Shown here: positions 1 through 9,044 of the stretch, in pieces
Position numbering within the stretch: the first letter of the stretch is position 1
Layout: each line of letters opens with the position of its first letter
Assembly (NCBI RefSeq): GCF_000347635.1
Contig: NC_020514.1
Span: 3,472,001-3,536,000 of the forward strand
From: Paraglaciecola psychrophila 170
GTDB lineage: Bacteria > Pseudomonadota > Gammaproteobacteria > Enterobacterales > Alteromonadaceae
Reading direction: 5' to 3'
Length of the DNA: 64,000 nucleotides
Translations under genes and position numbers: made by a program
Notes under the pieces: generated by a model
The model's database searches: none
The model's input: only the letters and a program-made list of their open reading frames with translations
What the model was told of the DNA's origin: nothing

Positions 1-221
1 ATCTTTTGGTCTAGCTGCCAAGCCCCTTGGTTTTTTTCTAAAATAAACCACGCAGCAATATAACCAACGAAGAAAAATGGCGGTGCCAATAAAAAGAATC
101 CAGTTAGCGTTAGGATTCTCACCAACCATATTTCCATGCCAAAGTATTCGGCTATACCAGCACACACCCCTGCAATTTTTCCTTTGCTAGGGTCTCTGTG
201 TAAGCTGCCAAAAGTTTTCAT
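1..221 (-). CDS. pspC: Phage shock protein C (5' part; gene runs off the left edge)
   Basis: Inner-membrane PspC, which with PspB senses envelope stress and releases PspF from PspA. The visible 73 residues begin MKTFGSLHRDPSKGKIAGVC and continue with the PspC-domain pattern (AGIAEYFGMEIWLVRILT) followed by a hydrophobic membrane segment (GFFLLAPPFFFVGYIAAWFI). The ATG overlaps the TGA of pspB in an ATGA arrangement, typical of translational coupling in the pspABC operon. The 3' end lies outside the window. Family assignment is confident; nothing can be said about the C-terminal half. Confidence 0.93.
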   Translation of the reverse strand, partial: MKTFGSLHRDPSKGKIAGVCAGIAEYFGMEIWLVRILTLTGFFLLAPPFFFVGYIAAWFILEKNQGAWQLDQK

Positions 222-454
222 ACTTTATTCCTCCACTCTGGCGCCTCTGCATCCAAAATTGACTCTAATGTATGAATGCGATCTGCCATTTTTTCTGCTC
301 TATCAGCTAATTCTTGTAATGTGCCATATTCAGCTTCAGTCAGTCCCTGATTCATTTGTTTTTTGCTCCGATAATGCATTATCAGCCATATCGGAGCGAC
401 AAAGATCATAAAAATAACGATAGGTGCTACTATTATTCCAACTACGTCTTCCAC
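218..454 (-). CDS. pspB: Phage shock protein B
   Basis: Small inner-membrane protein of 78 aa that works with PspC as the stress sensor acting on PspA. It has one N-terminal membrane segment (residues about 4-27, VVGIIVAPIVIFMIFVAPIW) and a charged, probably coiled-coil C-terminal half, the usual PspB layout and length. The start is a GTG with an AGGAG ribosome site about 7 nt upstream. It sits between pspA and pspC and overlaps pspC by 4 nt. No pspD is seen between these genes. Confidence 0.95.
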   Translation of the reverse strand: MEDVVGIIVAPIVIFMIFVAPIWLIMHYRSKKQMNQGLTEAEYGTLQELADRAEKMADRIHTLESILDAEAPEWRNKV

Positions 455-495
455 AATTCGTCTCCTTTTGCCAGTATCTACCGACCATTACTGGC

Positions 496-1173
496 TTACT
501 TTTCAACAGCTGTTGATTTACTTTGCATTTTTTTCTTCAATGCCGCCAGTTCATCATCAATTTCATCATCTGACTCAAGTTCAGCAAATTCATCAGCTAA
601 GGTTTTCTTACCTAAGTCGTAAGCATCGACTTGTGACTCTAAATCATCAATCTTGCGCTCGTATTGTTCAAATCGACCCATCGCAGCATCGACTTTGCCA
701 CTGTCTAAGGTTTTCTTTACTTCAAGCCTAGAGCTGACTGTTTTTTGACGCAATATAATGGCTTTTTGACGTGTCTTAGCATCCGCTAATTTGTCTTGCA
801 GTTGCCCGACTTCACTCTGCAATTTTGTAATTTGCTCATCTACACCCTTAAGTTCATGTAACAGAGCACTGGCATGTTCGTCACACTTTTTCTTTTCATG
901 AAGCGCTGCACGGGCTAAGTCTTCTCTATCTTTACTGATAGCTAATTCTGCTTTCGATGTCCAATCCTTGGCTTCATTCTGCATTTTACCAATTTGCGAG
1001 CAAATTTCTTTTTTACTAGCCAATGTCTTTGCTGAAGCAGAGCGCACTTCAACCAGTGTGTCTTCCATTTCTTGAATAATTAAACGCACCATCTTTTCAG
1101 GATCTTCGGCCTTATCTAAAATGGAATTAATATTTGAGTTCACTATGTCTGTGAAACGCGAGAAGATACCCAT
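496..1173 (-). CDS. pspA: Phage shock protein A
   Basis: PspA (225 aa from the chosen start) is a peripheral membrane protein of the PspA/IM30/Vipp1 family. It stabilises damaged inner membrane and, when stress is absent, binds and inhibits PspF. The start MGIFSRFTDIVNSNINSILD is the conserved amphipathic N-terminus; an in-frame upstream start seven codons earlier is rejected because AGAGG lies just before this ATG. The rest is almost entirely heptad-rich helix (residues about 25-220), as expected. First gene of pspABC, read away from pspF; a sigma-54 element lies about 90 nt upstream. Confidence 0.96.
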   Translation of the reverse strand: MGIFSRFTDIVNSNINSILDKAEDPEKMVRLIIQEMEDTLVEVRSASAKTLASKKEICSQIGKMQNEAKDWTSKAELAISKDREDLARAALHEKKKCDEHASALLHELKGVDEQITKLQSEVGQLQDKLADAKTRQKAIILRQKTVSSRLEVKKTLDSGKVDAAMGRFEQYERKIDDLESQVDAYDLGKKTLADEFAELESDDEIDDELAALKKKMQSKSTAVEK

Positions 1174-1263
1174 AGTTTTTACCTCTTTTATCAAATGTTA
1201 GTTAAATAATGTTAATTAACAGGGCTATTTGTTTTTTTCTTACCAAGTTCTTGCTAAATTCTA

Positions 1264-1280
1264 TTCAATTTACAGGCCAA
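1264..1280 (-). promoter_or_regulatory. Sigma-54 promoter of pspABC
   Basis: On the minus strand the sequence TTGGCCTGTAAATTGAA matches the -24/-12 pattern (TTGGCACG-N4-TTGCW) except at the -12 C. It lies in the pspA-pspF intergenic region, where a PspF-dependent promoter is expected from family knowledge. The roughly 100 nt between it and pspF would hold the PspF/IHF sites, which I could not define by eye. Confidence 0.7.
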
Positions 1281-1404
1281 CATCATGGTTTAACTAAATT
1301 ATTGATTTTAAACAAATATTAATTTACACACTGCACACTGAGATCTACAATAATTAATAAGCAGACTATTAGTTAGTCGTTTAGACCACTTTTTAAGGAT
1401 ATTG

Positions 1405-2502
1405 ATGAGCCGCTTTCGCCAACAAGATAAAATGCTAGGTCAATCTAATAATTTTTTAGAAGTGTTAGAGCAAATTTCACAAATTGCACCTTTAAATAAA
1501 CCCGTTTTAATTATTGGCGAAAGAGGCACAGGTAAGGAGCTGGTTGCAGCCCGGATGCATTTTTTGTCAAAACGCTGGGAACAAACCTACCTGACACTCA
1601 ATTGCGCAGCCTTAAATGAAAGTTTGTTAGAAAGTGAATTGTTTGGATATGAAGCGGGTGCTTTTACTGGCGCAGCTAAACGTCGAGAGGGGCGATTCGA
1701 AACCGCAGATAACGGCACCTTATTTTTAGATGAACTGTCTAATACATCTGGCATGGTCCAAGAAAAGCTACTTCGGGTAATTGAGTATGGAGAGTTTGAA
1801 CGCGTAGGCGGCTCTCGCAGTGTGAAGGTCGATGTTCGAATAGTTGCTGCCACGAACGAAGATTTACCCGCTTTAGCGGACTCAGGTGAATTTAGAGCAG
1901 ATTTGCTAGACAGATTGGCATTTGACGTCATCACCCTGCCCCCTCTGCGCGAACGCAGAGAAGACATAATGATGTTAGCCGAAAACTTTGCTATCAACAT
2001 GGCCAGAGAGCTTGAAATGGAACTATTCAGTGGTTTTACTGAAAAAGCTAAACGCATTTTATTGGATTATCACTGGCCGGGTAACATCCGTGAATTAAAA
2101 AATGTTGTGGAGCGAGCTGTATATCGCAGTAACAATCCTAACTTACCAGTTCATAATATTGTGTTAGACCCTTTTGAATCCATTTACAGGCCACAAAGAA
2201 GGATCAAAACTCAGGATAGAATTATCCAGCCAGAGGTTATACCTTCCGCCATCACGTCGACTGAAACTTTGCTCAAAGAACATACTTTAATTGAGCCAAA
2301 AACAAACTCAGCCTTTGAATTCCCAGTTGATCTAAAAGAACTTTCTCAAGAGTTCGAAATAGATTTAATCAATCAGGCATTAAGCGAAAGTCAATTTAAT
2401 CAAAAAAAGACCGCAGAAAAACTCAAATTAACTTACCATCAACTACGCGGCTATTTGAAAAAGTATAATTTGTTAGAGCAAACTAATGAAGAAATGGATT
2501 AA
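1405..2502 (+). CDS. pspF: psp operon transcriptional activator, sigma-54 enhancer-binding protein
   Basis: PspF (365 aa) drives sigma-54 transcription of pspABC and is held inactive by PspA. It has no N-terminal regulatory domain: the AAA+ domain begins at once, with Walker A GERGTGKE (38-45), the sigma-54 contact loop GAFTGA (85-90) and Walker B GTLFLDEL (104-111). A Fis-type helix-turn-helix closes the protein (NQKKTAEKLKLTYHQLRGYL). I use the ATG at 1405, with AAGGA 5 nt upstream, rather than the adjacent TTG at 1402. It is divergent from pspA as in enterobacteria; the sap operon starts 8 nt after its stop. Confidence 0.95.
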   Translation: MSRFRQQDKMLGQSNNFLEVLEQISQIAPLNKPVLIIGERGTGKELVAARMHFLSKRWEQTYLTLNCAALNESLLESELFGYEAGAFTGAAKRREGRFETADNGTLFLDELSNTSGMVQEKLLRVIEYGEFERVGGSRSVKVDVRIVAATNEDLPALADSGEFRADLLDRLAFDVITLPPLRERREDIMMLAENFAINMARELEMELFSGFTEKAKRILLDYHWPGNIRELKNVVERAVYRSNNPNLPVHNIVLDPFESIYRPQRRIKTQDRIIQPEVIPSAITSTETLLKEHTLIEPKTNSAFEFPVDLKELSQEFEIDLINQALSESQFNQKKTAEKLKLTYHQLRGYLKKYNLLEQTNEEMD

Positions 2503-2510
2503 GCGGGAGC

Positions 2511-4148
2511 GTGAATATTCTAGCAAAACCTAATAAACATATTTGGTTCAAAACAACGTTGATTGTTTTGGCGAGTACCTTTTTGTGTGCCTGCGATGCA
2601 CTTCTTCAATCGAAAACAGATCCTAATGGGATTGTTTATTGCTCAGAAGGAAGCCCAGCCAACTTTAATCCACAATTAGATACCTCAGGCACAACGGTTG
2701 ATGCTTCATCCCACCAAATTTATGATCGATTAATAGATTTTGACCCGGTGACGGGAGATATAGTACCTGCGCTTGCTACCAGTTGGTTGGTAAGTGACGA
2801 TGGTAAAACCTATACTTTTCAGCTAAGGCAAGAGGTCCCTTTCCACAAAACTGACACTTTTGAGCCAACACGCTTTTTCAATGCTGAAGACGTGTTGTTC
2901 AGTATTAATCGTTGGCGACTGGTTGATCACCCCTATCATGAGATATCTGGTGGCAGGTATCCATATACTGATAGCCTGAATCTTCGCGACCTGATAACAC
3001 AAGTTAATCGCATCAATGGTTATCGAGTGGAAATCACATTGAATAGACCAGAAAGCTCTTTTTTAGCTAACCTTGCTACAGATTTTGCTGTGATATTATC
3101 TGCTGAGTATGCTGATAAGTTGATATTACGCAACCAAAAAGAGCTCATAGATTATAAGCCAATTGGTACTGGGCCTTATCAGTTAGATAGCTACCGCCAA
3201 GACCGATACATACGCTATACGAAACATCCAGAGTATTGGCGCCATATAGAGTTAACTGACAAACTGATATTTGATATCACTCCTTCTAGCTCGCTGAGAC
3301 TCGCTAAACTACTGACCGCCGAATGTGATGCTATTGCTTTACCCGCCCACAGTGAGCTGGAAGTGATACGAAAGCAAGAAGATTTAGTATTAGATGAAAA
3401 GCCAGGCCTAAACGTAGGATTTTGGGCGTTTAATACATCCAAACCACCATTTGATAATCCACTAGTGCGCAGAGCCCTAGGCATGGCAATTGATAAAAAT
3501 GCCTTGATTGAAGCGATTTATTTTAATAGCGCCGTTGCAGCAAAAAATATTGTTCCTCGCACATCTTGGGCATTTCAATCTGATGTACGGCCCCTTAGCT
3601 ACAATCCCATCGCAGCAAAGAAGTTATTGCGTGAGCAAGGCGTTCCGGAACACTTCTCCATGACTGTCTGGGCGATGCCCGTACAACGACCGTACAATCC
3701 AAATGCCTTGAAAATGGCTGAACTAATCCAAGCCTATCTGCAAGATGTCGGTATACGAGTGAATATTATCAGTTACGAATGGACAACATTCAGAGAACGT
3801 TTAACAGAAGGGCTACATGACTCTGTCTTAATTGGTTGGTCAGCAGACAATGGTGACCCAGACAATTTTTACCGCCCACTATTATCGTGTTCGGCCATTA
3901 AATCAGGTACTAACAGGGCAATGTGGTGCTCAGATGAATATGACTTATTGATTAATAAAGCTTTAGAGTACACCGACATCAGCGAACGGACATATTTTTA
4001 TGGCAAAGCCAATGAACTTCTGGCCGAACAACTGCCTTTGATCCCCATAGCTCATGCCTCTCGGTACCAAGCTCATAGGAAAAATTTGGACGGGCTAGTT
4101 ATTAACCCCTATGGCGGTGTACGGTTTGGTGGAGTGAAAAAACTCTAA
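2511..4148 (+). CDS. sapA: SapA-type ABC transporter substrate-binding lipoprotein
   Basis: Extracytoplasmic solute-binding protein of the SBP_bac_5 (dipeptide/oligopeptide) family, 545 aa. The N-terminus has a signal peptide with lipobox LCAC (Cys28), so it is probably a membrane-anchored lipoprotein. The body has family signatures such as VVDASSHQIYDRLI-like text near residue 70 and GTGPYQL at about 217. It heads the sapABCDF operon, whose products in enterobacteria are linked to antimicrobial peptide resistance and to peptide or putrescine transport. The start is GTG; GGGAG is only 1 nt away, an unusually tight spacing, but no other in-frame start exists after the upstream stop. The true substrate is unknown. 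Confidence 0.88.
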   Translation: MNILAKPNKHIWFKTTLIVLASTFLCACDALLQSKTDPNGIVYCSEGSPANFNPQLDTSGTTVDASSHQIYDRLIDFDPVTGDIVPALATSWLVSDDGKTYTFQLRQEVPFHKTDTFEPTRFFNAEDVLFSINRWRLVDHPYHEISGGRYPYTDSLNLRDLITQVNRINGYRVEITLNRPESSFLANLATDFAVILSAEYADKLILRNQKELIDYKPIGTGPYQLDSYRQDRYIRYTKHPEYWRHIELTDKLIFDITPSSSLRLAKLLTAECDAIALPAHSELEVIRKQEDLVLDEKPGLNVGFWAFNTSKPPFDNPLVRRALGMAIDKNALIEAIYFNSAVAAKNIVPRTSWAFQSDVRPLSYNPIAAKKLLREQGVPEHFSMTVWAMPVQRPYNPNALKMAELIQAYLQDVGIRVNIISYEWTTFRERLTEGLHDSVLIGWSADNGDPDNFYRPLLSCSAIKSGTNRAMWCSDEYDLLINKALEYTDISERTYFYGKANELLAEQLPLIPIAHASRYQAHRKNLDGLVINPYGGVRFGGVKKL

Positions 4149-5179
4149 TGACCAATGTATTATTGCGTTATGCAAATCTTGTTCTTGTTACACTTTTTAT
4201 CCTAAGCTTACTGTCTTTTCTGCTAGCGTATTTATTTCCTGGGCAAGCCTTAGAAAATCTTACAGGTTTAAGGTTTAATAATTTGACGGAACTGCAAAAT
4301 AGTCAAATAAAGTACTCTGTAGATGACAATATATTTGTGCAATATTGGTATTATATGGGTGAACTATTTGCCGGTAACTGGGGAATAAGTTTCAATTCAG
4401 GTTTACCGCTTTATGAAGATGTTGGCCATTACCTTCCTGCCAGTATAGAGCTAAGTGCCTATGCTCTCTTTCTGTCCTTTTTTATTGGCTTACCCTTAGG
4501 TTTTTTAGCTGCGTTGCGACATCATAAACTTACCGATTACAGCTTGTTATCGGTGAGCTTATTGGGTTATTCAATTCCTGTATTCTGGCTGGCCTTGATC
4601 ATGATCCTAGTTTTTTCTTTGCAATTAGGATGGTTTCCACTATCAGGGCGTATAAGTTTATTATTTGAAATCCCTGGCATCACAAATTTCATTTTAATTG
4701 ATATTTTATTATCTGATTCAATCGATAAACAAGCCGCACTCATTAGTGCTTTTAGACATCTCATTTTACCAACTGTGTCGATTGCGTTTGTCACTACAAC
4801 GATGATATTTCGGATCACCAGACGTTCGGTAATTGAAACCTTAAATAGTGAGTTTATCTTAGCGGCTTACGCCAGAGGGTTAACACCAAGACAAGTGCTC
4901 ATGCGTCATGGTGTTAGAAATGCGCTAATACCTATTTTTCCATTATTAGCCATGCAATTTCCCACTTTGTTAACCAATGCCATGATAGTAGAAAGTATTT
5001 TTTCTTGGCCTGGTATAGGTAATTGGCTTATTCAAGCTATTTATCAACAAGATTATCCCGCGATAAGGGCAGGAATGTTAGCCGTATCGGTTTTGGTGGT
5101 TATTTTCACTATGTCAATTGATCTAATTATTCGTCTAACCGATCCAAGACGCAGAAGGGCTGAACGTGCCGCAATCTAG
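4148..5179 (+). CDS. sapB: SapB-type ABC transporter permease
   Basis: Inner-membrane permease (343 aa) of the binding-protein-dependent transport family. It has an N-terminal membrane helix (residues 8-30), a periplasmic stretch and a five-helix core. The EAA cytoplasmic loop that contacts the ATPases is visible as EFILAAYARGLTPRQVLMRHG. The ATG overlaps the sapA stop by one base (TAATG), indicating coupled translation. The partner permease follows immediately. Position and sequence both fit SapB, the first of the two permeases. Confidence 0.9.
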   Translation: MTNVLLRYANLVLVTLFILSLLSFLLAYLFPGQALENLTGLRFNNLTELQNSQIKYSVDDNIFVQYWYYMGELFAGNWGISFNSGLPLYEDVGHYLPASIELSAYALFLSFFIGLPLGFLAALRHHKLTDYSLLSVSLLGYSIPVFWLALIMILVFSLQLGWFPLSGRISLLFEIPGITNFILIDILLSDSIDKQAALISAFRHLILPTVSIAFVTTTMIFRITRRSVIETLNSEFILAAYARGLTPRQVLMRHGVRNALIPIFPLLAMQFPTLLTNAMIVESIFSWPGIGNWLIQAIYQQDYPAIRAGMLAVSVLVVIFTMSIDLIIRLTDPRRRRAERAAI

Positions 5180-6059
5180 TTTATATCAGGAAGAACATCA
5201 TCCCTCTCCGCTGCAATACACTTGGATGGAATTTAAAAACAATCATATCGCTGTAGCAGGGCTATTTTGTTTTGCTTTTTTTCTGATCATTACTGTTTTT
5301 TGCCCATTATTAGCGCCCTTTGATCCGAATATGCAACAAATAGGCGATTTGTTGATACCACCTGCTTGGGATCCCAATGGGGGTATTAGCCATGTATTTG
5401 GCACTGATGCCTTAGGCCGTGATTTATTATCTAGAATTATCTATGGCTGTAGAATGACTTTTGGTATTAGTTTGTTTTTGGTTATTATTGCTATGCTTCT
5501 TGGAGTGGGATTAGGAGCTCTAGCAGGAATGAGTAGAGGGTTTCGTTCAAGTTTTCTTAATCATACTTTAGACTCGATTCAGGCAATCCCAACGTTGCTT
5601 ATAGCCATTATTATTATAGCTATTTTAGGTCCGGGATTAGTCAATAGTATGTGGGCCATAGCTCTCGCACTGATACCTCAGTTTGTTCACCAGACTCGGG
5701 ATTTTGTAAGGCATGAATTGTCTAAAGAATATATTATGGCTGCAAAACTCGACGGTGCCAGTAAAACCCAAATATTTGTTCGCTCCATATTGCCGAATAT
5801 GGGTGAGATGTTAGTGGTACAAGCTACCTTAGCACTATCAATCTCTATTTTAGACATCAGCGCTTTGGGATTTCTCAAGTTAGGTGCTCAAGCCCCGTCT
5901 TCGGAATTAGGAGCAATGCTTTTGGAAGGTATTGAGGTTGTTTACATTGCACCTTGGACAATTGCCCTGCCCGGTGGAGCACTTTTTTTGATGATGATTT
6001 CTATCAATTTAGTAGGTGATGGGTTGCGTTCAGCACTTAGAAATAGGTTATTACATTAA
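5166..6059 (+). CDS. sapC: SapC-type ABC transporter permease
   Basis: Second permease of the Sap-type importer (297 aa), with an N-terminal OppC-like leader (MEFKNNHIAVAGLFCFAFFL), the motif GTDALGRDLLSRIIYGCR near residue 80, and the EAA loop EYIMAAKLDGASKTQIF. The GTG start lies inside the end of sapB (14 nt overlap), so translation is probably coupled. The paired permeases SapB and SapC form the membrane channel energised by SapD and SapF. The SapC assignment rests on family resemblance plus gene order. Confidence 0.9.
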   Translation: MPQSSLYQEEHHPSPLQYTWMEFKNNHIAVAGLFCFAFFLIITVFCPLLAPFDPNMQQIGDLLIPPAWDPNGGISHVFGTDALGRDLLSRIIYGCRMTFGISLFLVIIAMLLGVGLGALAGMSRGFRSSFLNHTLDSIQAIPTLLIAIIIIAILGPGLVNSMWAIALALIPQFVHQTRDFVRHELSKEYIMAAKLDGASKTQIFVRSILPNMGEMLVVQATLALSISILDISALGFLKLGAQAPSSELGAMLLEGIEVVYIAPWTIALPGGALFLMMISINLVGDGLRSALRNRLLH

Positions 6060-7055
6060 TGGTCTTGCTTGATATCAAAAACCTAACCTTAGAAATTGAT
6101 ATATCTGGAGGGTGGGTTAAGGCGCTTGATAAAATTAACATGGTGATCCATGAAGGTCAAATTCATGCCTTAGTCGGTGAGTCAGGATCAGGTAAAAGTT
6201 TGATCATCAAAGCGATTGTTGGGGCACTACCTCAACGCTGGCGAATTACTGCCGACCGTATGACATGGAAAGGAAAAAACTTATTAACGATGACAGCCAA
6301 AGCACGGCGTAAGCTCATTCGCAAAGATATCTCGGTGATCTTTCAAAACCCTATTGAGTCACTCGATCCCTTATTAACGTTAGGCCAACAGCTAAAAGAA
6401 ATGCTTCCCACTGACAAATTAACTAAAACATGGTTTTGGCAGCGGAATCACGAAAAACAAGCATTAGCGATAAAACTGCTGCATAAGGTAGGCATTAAAA
6501 AATCATCTACTATGTCTTAGTAGTTACCCTCATCAAATTGCCAACGATGTGGTACAGAAATTCATGATTGCGATGGCATTGGCATCTGAGCCTAAATTAA
6601 TAATTGCCGATGACCCTACTAAAGGCATGGAAGTTACCTCAAAGACACAAATATTAAAGTTACTCAGTAGAGTGAATCAAGTAAAAAGCATGAGCATTTT
6701 GTTTGTCAGCCACGATTTGTTAGCTATATCCAGCATGGCCAGTTATATGACCGTTTTATATTGTGGGCAAACGGTCGAAAGTGGTGATTTAAAGCAACTA
6801 AGAAAACGCGCCTTTCATCCCTACACTCAAGCGCTGTTAGATAGTGCCCCAAGCTTTCGCAAAGATCTTCCCCCAAAATCTCCTCTTAGTTCATTAGATG
6901 GCACCATTCCTACTTTACATCATTTGCCTATAGGCTGTAGGTTAGGCCCAAGGTGCCCCAGAGCTCGCAGAGAGTGTGTCGCAACACCTCAAATCAGAAG
7001 GGTTCATACACATTTCTACAGTTGTCATTTTCCACTACACTGGGATGCTAAATAA
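6059..7055 (+). pseudogene. sapD: SapD-type ABC transporter ATPase, broken by a single-base frameshift
   Basis: ATP-binding subunit of the Sap transporter. The first part (6059-6520) has Walker A GESGSGKS and the Q-loop region FQNPIESLDPLLTLG. Reading then shifts by one base near 6497-6518, and the second part (through 7055) carries SYPHQIANDVVQKFMIAMAL, the ATPase core and H-loop VSHDL, ending in the SapD/OppD-type cysteine-rich tail IGCRLGPRCPRARREC. Removing one base near 6515 restores a 331-aa protein, matching SapD size. Walker B reads LIIADDPT, with Asp where the catalytic Glu is usual, and the signature motif is degenerate, as in known SapD. The break may be a sequencing error, a real mutation or, less likely, programmed. 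Confidence 0.85.
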
Positions 7056-7846
7056 TGGATCTCATCAATGTTGAAGCATTAACGTTTCAGAATAAAACAA
7101 AAAGCATGTGGTCAAAAAGTAAAGTGACGTTTGATTTAGGGCCTGTGAGTTTTAATGTAAAAGCTGGTGAAACCTTAGCTATTGTAGGCGATAACAGCTC
7201 GGGTAAGTCCTTGTTGGCCAAACTACTTGTGGGGTTAGAGACACCTAAAAGTGGCAAGATTTTTATGAATGGAGTGGAACTGAATAAATCGAACATAAGT
7301 GTCAGATGCCACGATATTAGAATGATTTTTCAAAACAGTAATGATTCCCTTAACCCTGGGCTGACATTGGGTTCCATTCTGGAAGAACCACTGCGCCTCA
7401 ATACTAAACTTAATGCTCAACAACGCAGGTCGCTAATAGAACAGACTCTTAGACAAGTTGGGTTAATGGCGGAACATCAGTTTTTTTATCGACATATGTT
7501 GTCAGATGGACAACGTCAAAGAATAGCCTTAGCCAGGGCTCTAATACTGAACCCCAAGGTCATTGTTGCAGATGAGCCGTTTGCGGCGTTAGACCCATCA
7601 GTGCGCTCTCAGGCAGTTAATCTCTTAATGAAACTACAGCTTGATTTAGGCCTAGGCTTTATCTTTATTTCCCACAACCTGGGCATCGTTAGGCATATAT
7701 CTGACAAAGTGATCATCATCAAGGATGGTAAAGTCATCGAGTCAGGAAAAACAGATGCTATTTTTAATTGGCCTAAAAATGAATACACCCAAAAGTTAAT
7801 TAATTCTCATCAGGCATTGGTTAATGGACAAGATAATCAACGCTAA
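7055..7846 (+). CDS. sapF: SapF-type ABC transporter ATPase
   Basis: Second ATPase of the Sap transporter, 263 aa. Walker A is GDNSSGKS (45-52), the Q-loop lies in IRMIFQNSNDSLNPGL, the signature reads MLSDGQRQRIALARAL, Walker B is VIVADEPFAALDPS and the H-loop is FISHNLG. Here, unlike in SapD, the catalytic Glu is present, so this subunit may supply most of the hydrolysis. The start overlaps the sapD stop in a TAATG junction. Last gene of the operon; a strong hairpin follows. Confidence 0.92.
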   Translation: MDLINVEALTFQNKTKSMWSKSKVTFDLGPVSFNVKAGETLAIVGDNSSGKSLLAKLLVGLETPKSGKIFMNGVELNKSNISVRCHDIRMIFQNSNDSLNPGLTLGSILEEPLRLNTKLNAQQRRSLIEQTLRQVGLMAEHQFFYRHMLSDGQRQRIALARALILNPKVIVADEPFAALDPSVRSQAVNLLMKLQLDLGLGFIFISHNLGIVRHISDKVIIIKDGKVIESGKTDAIFNWPKNEYTQKLINSHQALVNGQDNQR

Positions 7847-7860
7847 AAAGTTTCAAAACT

Positions 7861-7896
7861 GATGCAGTTAAATAAAAATGTATATTTAACTGCATC
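7861..7896. terminator. Bidirectional terminator between sapF and oadB
   Basis: A perfect 14-bp stem (GATGCAGTTAAATA paired with its complement) and 8-nt loop sit between two convergent genes. On the minus strand the stem is followed by T-rich sequence (AGTTTTGAAACTTTTT), so termination of oadB is likely; on the plus side the T tract is weaker (TATTTTATCC). Confidence 0.75.
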
Positions 7897-7904
7897 GAGC
7901 TATT

Positions 7905-9035
7905 TTATCCTACCAATGCCAACAATATCCCAGCGGCTACGGCCGAACCTAGCACACCAGCCACGTTAGGCCCCATAGCATGCATCAGTAAGAAATTATG
8001 ATGGTTTGCTTCCAGTCCAACCTTATTAACCACTCTGGCCGCCATAGGCACAGCAGACACCCCAGCCGCACCAATCAATGGATTGATTTTTTGACTGCTG
8101 AGTCTACTCATCGCTTTTGCCATTAATATGCCAGCCGCAGTTCCAATGGAGAATGCGATAGCACCTAATGCTAAGATACCTAGGGTTTCAACAGTCAAAA
8201 ACTTATCAGCCGATAATTTTGAGCCAACAGCTAACCCCAAAAAGATGGTCACAACATTAATTAATTCGTTTTGGGCGCTATTACTTAATCTATCTACTAC
8301 ACCTGATTCTTTCATCAAGTTACCTAAACAGAACATCCCCACTAAGGGTGTTGCCGTTGGTAAAAACAAAATACACAATAATAAAACCGCTAAAGGGAAA
8401 ATTATTTTTTCACGCTTAGACACAAATCTAAGTTCAGGCATCTCTATTTTTCTTTCTTCTTCAGTAGTAAACAGGCGCATGATAGGCGGCTGAATTATAG
8501 GCACCAACGCCATATACGAATAAGCAGCGACCGCAATGGCACCTAATAAATCAGGCGCCAATTTGGACGCTAAAAATATCGCTGTCGGTCCATCAGCACC
8601 TCCAATAATGGCGATAGCTGCGGCATCTTGCAACGAGAACTCAAAGCCAGGCACCATGTTTAGGGCAATAGCACCGAATAGCGTACCAAAGATACCAAAT
8701 TGAGCAGCAGCACCAAGTAGCAGCATTCTAGGATTAGCAATCAGAGCACTAAAATCTGTCATCGCTCCCACACCCATAAAAATGAGCAAGGGGAAAACAC
8801 CTGTATCGATGCCAATATGATAAACCAGATAAAGCAACCCACCAGGATCACTGAAACCAGCTAAAGGAATATTGGTTAGTACAGCCCCAAAACCAATAGG
8901 TAACAACAGCAACGGTTCAAATTTTTTAACAATAGCTAAGTAAAGTAATAATGCGCCAACACTCATCATGATCACCTGGCCTAGCTCAAAATGAGCCAGA
9001 GAGGTGCTTTGCCATAATAATTCAAGCTTTTCCAT
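7905..9035 (-). CDS. oadB: Oxaloacetate decarboxylase beta subunit, Na+ pump
   Basis: Integral membrane subunit (376 aa) that decarboxylates carboxybiotin on the alpha subunit and couples this to outward Na+ pumping. It has about nine membrane helices and the conserved motif [10 protein letters not shown]; Asp148 corresponds to the aspartate implicated in Na+ coupling in the Klebsiella enzyme. A second signature, [18 protein letters not shown], and the C-terminal [18 protein letters not shown] are also typical. It follows oadA by 9 nt in the order G-A-B, the classic Na+-dependent decarboxylase operon and a common marine trait. Confidence 0.95.
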   Translation of the reverse strand: MEKLELLWQSTSLAHFELGQVIMMSVGALLLYLAIVKKFEPLLLLPIGFGAVLTNIPLAGFSDPGGLLYLVYHIGIDTGVFPLLIFMGVGAMTDFSALIANPRMLLLGAAAQFGIFGTLFGAIALNMVPGFEFSLQDAAAIAIIGGADGPTAIFLASKLAPDLLGAIAVAAYSYMALVPIIQPPIMRLFTTEEERKIEMPELRFVSKREKIIFPLAVLLLCILFLPTATPLVGMFCLGNLMKESGVVDRLSNSAQNELINVVTIFLGLAVGSKLSADKFLTVETLGILALGAIAFSIGTAAGILMAKAMSRLSSQKINPLIGAAGVSAVPMAARVVNKVGLEANHHNFLLMHAMGPNVAGVLGSAVAAGILLALVG

Positions 9036-9044
9036 CTGTGTTCC

